Source: Pratylenchus scribneri (Eukaryota; Nematoda; Chromadorea; Rhabditida; Pratylenchidae). Taken from it: a DNA stretch of 64,000 nucleotides. Of the stretch, positions 59,801 to 64,000 are shown one piece after another; position 1 is the stretch's first letter, and each line of letters begins with the position of its first letter. The stretch covers positions 496,001 to 560,000 of the forward strand of contig JAQSEB010000092.1 of NCBI GenBank assembly GCA_030063045.1. The letters run 5' to 3'. The notes below the pieces were generated by a model, which was given only the letters and a program-made list of their open reading frames with translations, was not told where the DNA came from and did not search any database. The position numbers and the translations under genes were made by a program.

Positions 59801-62800
59801 AAGTTTGAAGAAGTAAAACATTTTCATTTGAATTATTAACATGGATAATTCACATTTTATTGGATTTAATTTTTGTACACTAATAAAATATTAGAAAATA
59901 TTTATAACCAATAAAATGTGATTTCCGGTTTTAGTTTCAATTTCAATAAAAATGAGAATAAGGCAAAAACACAAATAATCAGAATTAGCTAAAAAAAACA
60001 AAAAAAAAATCAGATTTAGATAAACAACGAAATCAGAATATGGCAAAAACATACTTATTAACATTCAATCGAACATCTCCAAATTAAACAGAGTCATAAA
60101 TCCGAAAAATTACTCTAACTATTAAATTCATTCTACAAAGAAATAAAATTTATTCGAAATTTTTTACTTGATCATTTCTCATTATTTAATGGATGGTCCC
60201 TCGGGATGCGGGAAATGTCCTTCATTTTCTTCTTTATTATTTTTCTCAATATTCTTTATAAAAAATTGACAAGAAGAAAGGTGGAGGATTGGCGCCAGGT
60301 GCACCACCAAAAAAATAATATATGGCCATATTGGATTGGCCAGTCATAAACCTTCGCAAAATGGATGGGCGCAAAAAAGGCAGCCAAATTCAGTCAGTCA
60401 GTTCTTTGCATTTCCTCAATTTTGACCCCAAAAATAGACAAAAAGAAGATGAATGGCCGATTTATACAACGCCCAATTGGGGGACTGCGCAATTGATGAG
60501 GGAAGGACACCTTTATTCCCCGAAGGATTCCCTACCGTGAGGGAGGAGGGAGGTCATTATTATTTCCAGCCATTTTGCGAAGGCAGCTGTGGGCCCCAAA
60601 ATTGGAGAAATGGACCAGGAGGAAATTGATTGCGCATCAAATTTAAATAGTATTATATGCAAATTAACAACATTGAATATTTTAATGGATGGAAGGGAAT
60701 GAAGGAATTTAAGTAGAATTAATTAATATAATATCCAAATTATTTGACTTTACCCTTATAAAAATTCCTTATTTATAATTTTAAAAATATTCACCTCAAT
60801 TTGTTGCCAATTTGTAGAAATGGCATCATTTTTTGCATCAATTTTGCTTTCAATTTCTTCCTTCTTTTGTTCCCCTTCCTCATTTTGAATTGAAAACACA
60901 TTATTCATCAATGTTTGCAACAATGCCGGGTCCAAAGGGGCCAATGGTTTTGTCGCTTCATCCACCAATTCTGCCTCATTGATTGGCAATTTTTCTGCCA
61001 CATTTTTCCCGACTTTTTCTTGATGTTTTTGTTGAGCAACGCGCATTGCATTTCGGCTGAGCCGATCACTGATTGCGCTGAGGCGATTGGCACGTTTAGC
61101 CTTAAATGTGAAGGAGGGAAATAATGAATTTTAAAGCTGCATTTTTTATTTATTTCATGATGTTTTTTGGGCAAAATTGTTGAATAAAGATTCATTAAGT
61201 ATGGCTAAAAATGGATCCTGAATTCATTGGATTACAATATCAAAAATGGCATTCCCATTCCCATATCCATCCATCCATCCCTTCCTTTTGATGAGTATTT
61301 CAAATTAATGACACTTTGGCCTATCCTACTGTATTCTAGATGGGAGTTTGACTATCCTATGGGTTAATCATTGATGTTACTAGATGTCAAATCGATGTGA
61401 CTATAAATCCAAATTCCATTCGTTTTATTTTTCCAAATTTTATGAATCCCTTCCAATATGCCACCAATTCAACCCACCTTTGCCCGCATGTTCTGGAACC
61501 ACACTTGCACCACCCTTTTGTTCACTCCAATGCGTTCGGCCAATGCAGAGAGTTCATATTTGCTTGGCAATGGATTTCGGCGGAATTGATCGGCCAAAAC
61601 TTTTAATTGTTGATCAGAGAGGAATGAACGGGAACGGAGGGCAGAGCCGGCGGCCGATGGACGCCATTCATCCAAATAACCGGTTGTTTGGCCATCCAAA
61701 TTTGTTGAATCTTTGGCCTCTTCTTTCAATTGCCCACTGGCACAATTTTCTTCGGCTGATTCTAATTGGGCGGCAGAATCTTCTGGCTCACCTTCTTCCG
61801 CCTCTTTTTTGCATAAATTCAATATTTTTGATGCCATCGAAGGAGGCTTTCTTTTACCATTCCTTTCCTCTGATTTTTGACACTTTTTTTCTTCTTCGAC
61901 ATTTTCATTTTTGATGATTTTTGGCTGATTATTTTGTTGTTTTGGTGTCAGTCCTCCTCCATTCTGTAGCCATTGTTGTGTTTGTTGTTGTTGATATTGG
62001 AGAAGCAATGTTCTAAAAAAGAAATGGAAAAAAAATATTTAAAAAAGTTCATTCAAAACACCTCAAAGCATAATAGTTAAAAAAGGGAAAATAGCCATAA
62101 GCTTAATTGTGCCAAGATGCTTAATCCCTACTCCCTAGTCTTGTCTTAAAATTGAAGACATATTTTTAGTCACTCAATCAGTCAAAATCAAAATCAAAAG
62201 TTTCTTAATTGCTGATTGTTTTATAGATAGATAATTACAAAATATGCGGATTTAGTTTATTCTAATTTGTATTAGCTGGCACTAATTTCCATAGGAAAGA
62301 CTGCCAGCCGAGGAAGTTTTTAGCTAGGAACTAATTGTATTTCTGATTTCTAAATCGGCGCCAACTTTAGTAAAAAAAAATAAATTTTCATTGAACTCAC
62401 CTAAATGCCAGTTGCGCCGCAGATTGTTGTGAGCCAATTGATGGTTGTTGTGCTTGTTGACTGGCAGCATTTTGCCAAAGTTCCATCATTTCTGTCAATT
62501 TATTACCGGTCGTTTTTTGTTGTCCGATGGCATTTCCTCCTCCCTGGCTTTCTTCTTCACTTTTGGTCGGTGATTTTGCCGTCATTCCGGTGGCAGCTGC
62601 TGCCGAAAATGCAGCTTGCAAAAAATTTGCATACAAAGAATTGGTGGCAAACAATGATGGCGAAGTGGAGGTGAATGGAGAATGAGGCGATTGCTGGAGA
62701 AAATGTGAATTATTAAAACAAATATAAATTCCATTTCCCTAAATAAAAGAATTACCCAAATATTTGGCATTGTATTTCCAATATTTGATGCCGCAGTGGC

Positions 62801-63196
62801 GAACAAAGCTGCAGCTGCCGCATTTTGTTGTTGTTGGTGCAATTGTTGCTGATAATAGAGTCGAAGTTGGTCCAACAATGTGCCACCGCCGCATTGTTGT
62901 TCTTGAATTTGTTGACCAAATAGTCCCAAAGGTGATTGACAATGTGAGGCGAAGGAATTTGCGATGGAATTGGTATTGGCAAAAATGTTGCCGGAATCGG
63001 GTGTTTGTCCTCCCGATTGGCTTTGTTGTCCATCTGGCGGCGATTGACTGGCCGATGGCGTCAAATTCGAATTATTTTGTTGGGCGGCAGCAGCAGCGGC
63101 GGCTGCCGCCATTTGTTGTTGTTGATGGCACTTTTTGGAGCTCATATGAGAGGAATATGAGCCGGAATGGGAGAATCTTTTCAGACAATGGCGACA
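56825..63196 (-). CDS. zag-1: ZEB/zfh-1 type zinc-finger homeobox transcription factor, 5' part beyond the right edge
   Basis: At least ten exons. The first visible exon starts 63196 with [18 protein letters not shown], the ZEB-specific last finger of the N-terminal cluster, then polyAla and polyGln stretches. Exon about 62013-61482 ends in a homeodomain: [19 protein letters not shown]...[13 protein letters not shown]. The exon starting 59092 carries [11 protein letters not shown], a CtBP-binding PLDLS motif (59072-59086). The C-terminal cluster has three C2H2 fingers: [40 protein letters not shown] and [18 protein letters not shown]. An acidic Glu-rich tail stops at 56825-56827. This set and order are diagnostic of ZEB; the C. 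elegans member zag-1 is a neuronal-fate repressor. N-terminal fingers and start codon are outside the window. Confidence 0.93.
57950..58106. mobile_element. Small MITE-like element in a zag-1 intron
   Basis: Imperfect terminal inverted repeats GGTTATCTGGGG (57950-57961) and CCCCAGATGACC (58095-58106) bracket about 157 bases rich in GTAACC-type words, unlike the AT-rich intron around it. No coding capacity. Target duplication not evident. Confidence 0.5.
59093..60790. other. 1.7 kb zag-1 intron
   Basis: Between the homeodomain-proximal Glu/Lys-rich exon and the PLDLS exon. Contains a short piece of the minisatellite (about 59958-60052) and otherwise no recognised exon. Confidence 0.55.
59958..60052 (-). 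repeat. Short minisatellite fragment, third locus
   Basis: Three to four degenerate units (AAAAACACAAATAATCAGAA, then CAGATTTAG, CAGAATATGGC) of the same family as 27405-27728, in the same orientation as that array. Confidence 0.75.
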
Positions 63197-64000
63197 CTGG
63201 AAAATAATAATTGGAAATTAATAAATAATTTAAATAGGCAAATTTAATGGAAAATATGATGCATTTCTACTTTCATATTTATTTTGTACTTTTATTTTAA
63301 TACTCAAAAATTATGTGAAAAATTAATCCATCCATCTTTCTATGCCTTGGGCCAATTCATTCGTCTATCCAATTAAGTCCACAATTCCTGGGAAAAGGTA
63401 TACCCAGCCCTCATTCTGTCATTTGGAATTCTCCAAAATTTGCGTGTACCGTGTTTCCGCTAAAACTGACAAAAATGTGGGAATAATAAGGAAAGGTGGC
63501 GGGCTAAAGGATCTTCAATCATTTGTGAAAGGTGAAATAATTAATATGGAATGAGCTTCAAATTTGGAATTCCCCAACTTTGCGTGTGCCAATGCCAACG
63601 TGCATTTTTTCTTTATAGAAGGAGAGGAGAATTCCAGGCAAAATTCATGATTATTTAATTTAAAGGAAATGAAATTGCAAATTGGAAGGGAATTAATGAA
63701 AATGTTAGTTGGGATTTTATAGGAGTGAAATTAAAAAGTAAAGCCAAAAATGAATGAGAAAATGGAATAAAAAAATGTAAATAATTTAGAGGAAAATACA
63801 CCAAAATAATAAGTAAAAGTTTTAGAGGAGAATTGCCCAAACATTGATACTAATTTTTTGACTAAAATCTAATTAGATAAATGTGTTAATTTCTATATCT
63901 TTTTTAACTTTTCCTCTCTCTGCATCACCCCCAATAGGATGACCGTATATTTGTTTTAAGTGAGGGAAAGAAGGAGGCGGCCGAGAGTCCCTTCAGCAGC
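63197..64000. other. Right-edge zag-1 intron, no exon seen
   Basis: Follows the splice acceptor (CCAG, 63197-63200 on the minus strand) and runs to the window end. No zinc-finger exon is recognisable on the minus strand; the remaining upstream exons must lie beyond 64000. Confidence 0.55.

Overview
The window reads as nuclear DNA of a nematode. It is AT-rich, with intron-rich protein genes, many introns of 40-60 bases, and possible spliced-leader acceptors (pyrimidine stretch plus AG) just ahead of several start codons. Family assignments come from recalled protein motifs, not searches. The composition, the abundant intronic repeats and one apparent GC-AG intron would suit a tylenchid plant parasite such as a cyst nematode, but I cannot name a species.

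Left part (1-11.6 kb). A kynureninase gene runs off the left edge on the minus strand, and an SLC10-type transporter lies just upstream of it on the same strand, so the two may form an operon. Then come a 134-138 bp tandem repeat, a small Arg/Glu-rich coiled-coil gene, the 3' end of a glycerophosphodiesterase gene, a 2.4 kb GC-palindrome repeat block built of two ~1.16 kb modules, and a polyQ gene with a duplicated motif.

Middle part (11.9-29.2 kb). Minus-strand HIBCH lies downstream of GRWD1 (second possible operon), followed by a CCCH zinc-finger gene. On the plus strand is a coiled-coil, proline-rich gene whose last intron carries a tRNA-like gene with an abnormal anticodon arm. A near-perfect 159 bp fold-back follows. 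Minus-strand cathepsin F-like protease and DEG/ENaC channel genes come next; one channel intron holds a minisatellite.

Right part (29-64 kb). A plus-strand gene encodes a Trp-Gly-rich protein with a possible RRM fold. It is followed by a secreted ShKT-domain protein (plus), a peptide-type GPCR (minus), an 11.7 kb gene-poor stretch, an SR splicing factor (plus), a 1.6 kb array of the same minisatellite in opposite orientation, and a large ZEB/zag-1-type zinc-finger homeobox gene (minus) that continues beyond the right edge.

The gene set is mostly housekeeping and neuronal/developmental. The least expected items are the dispersed repeat families, the palindrome block, the tRNA-like element, the WG-repeat protein and the duplicated-motif protein.
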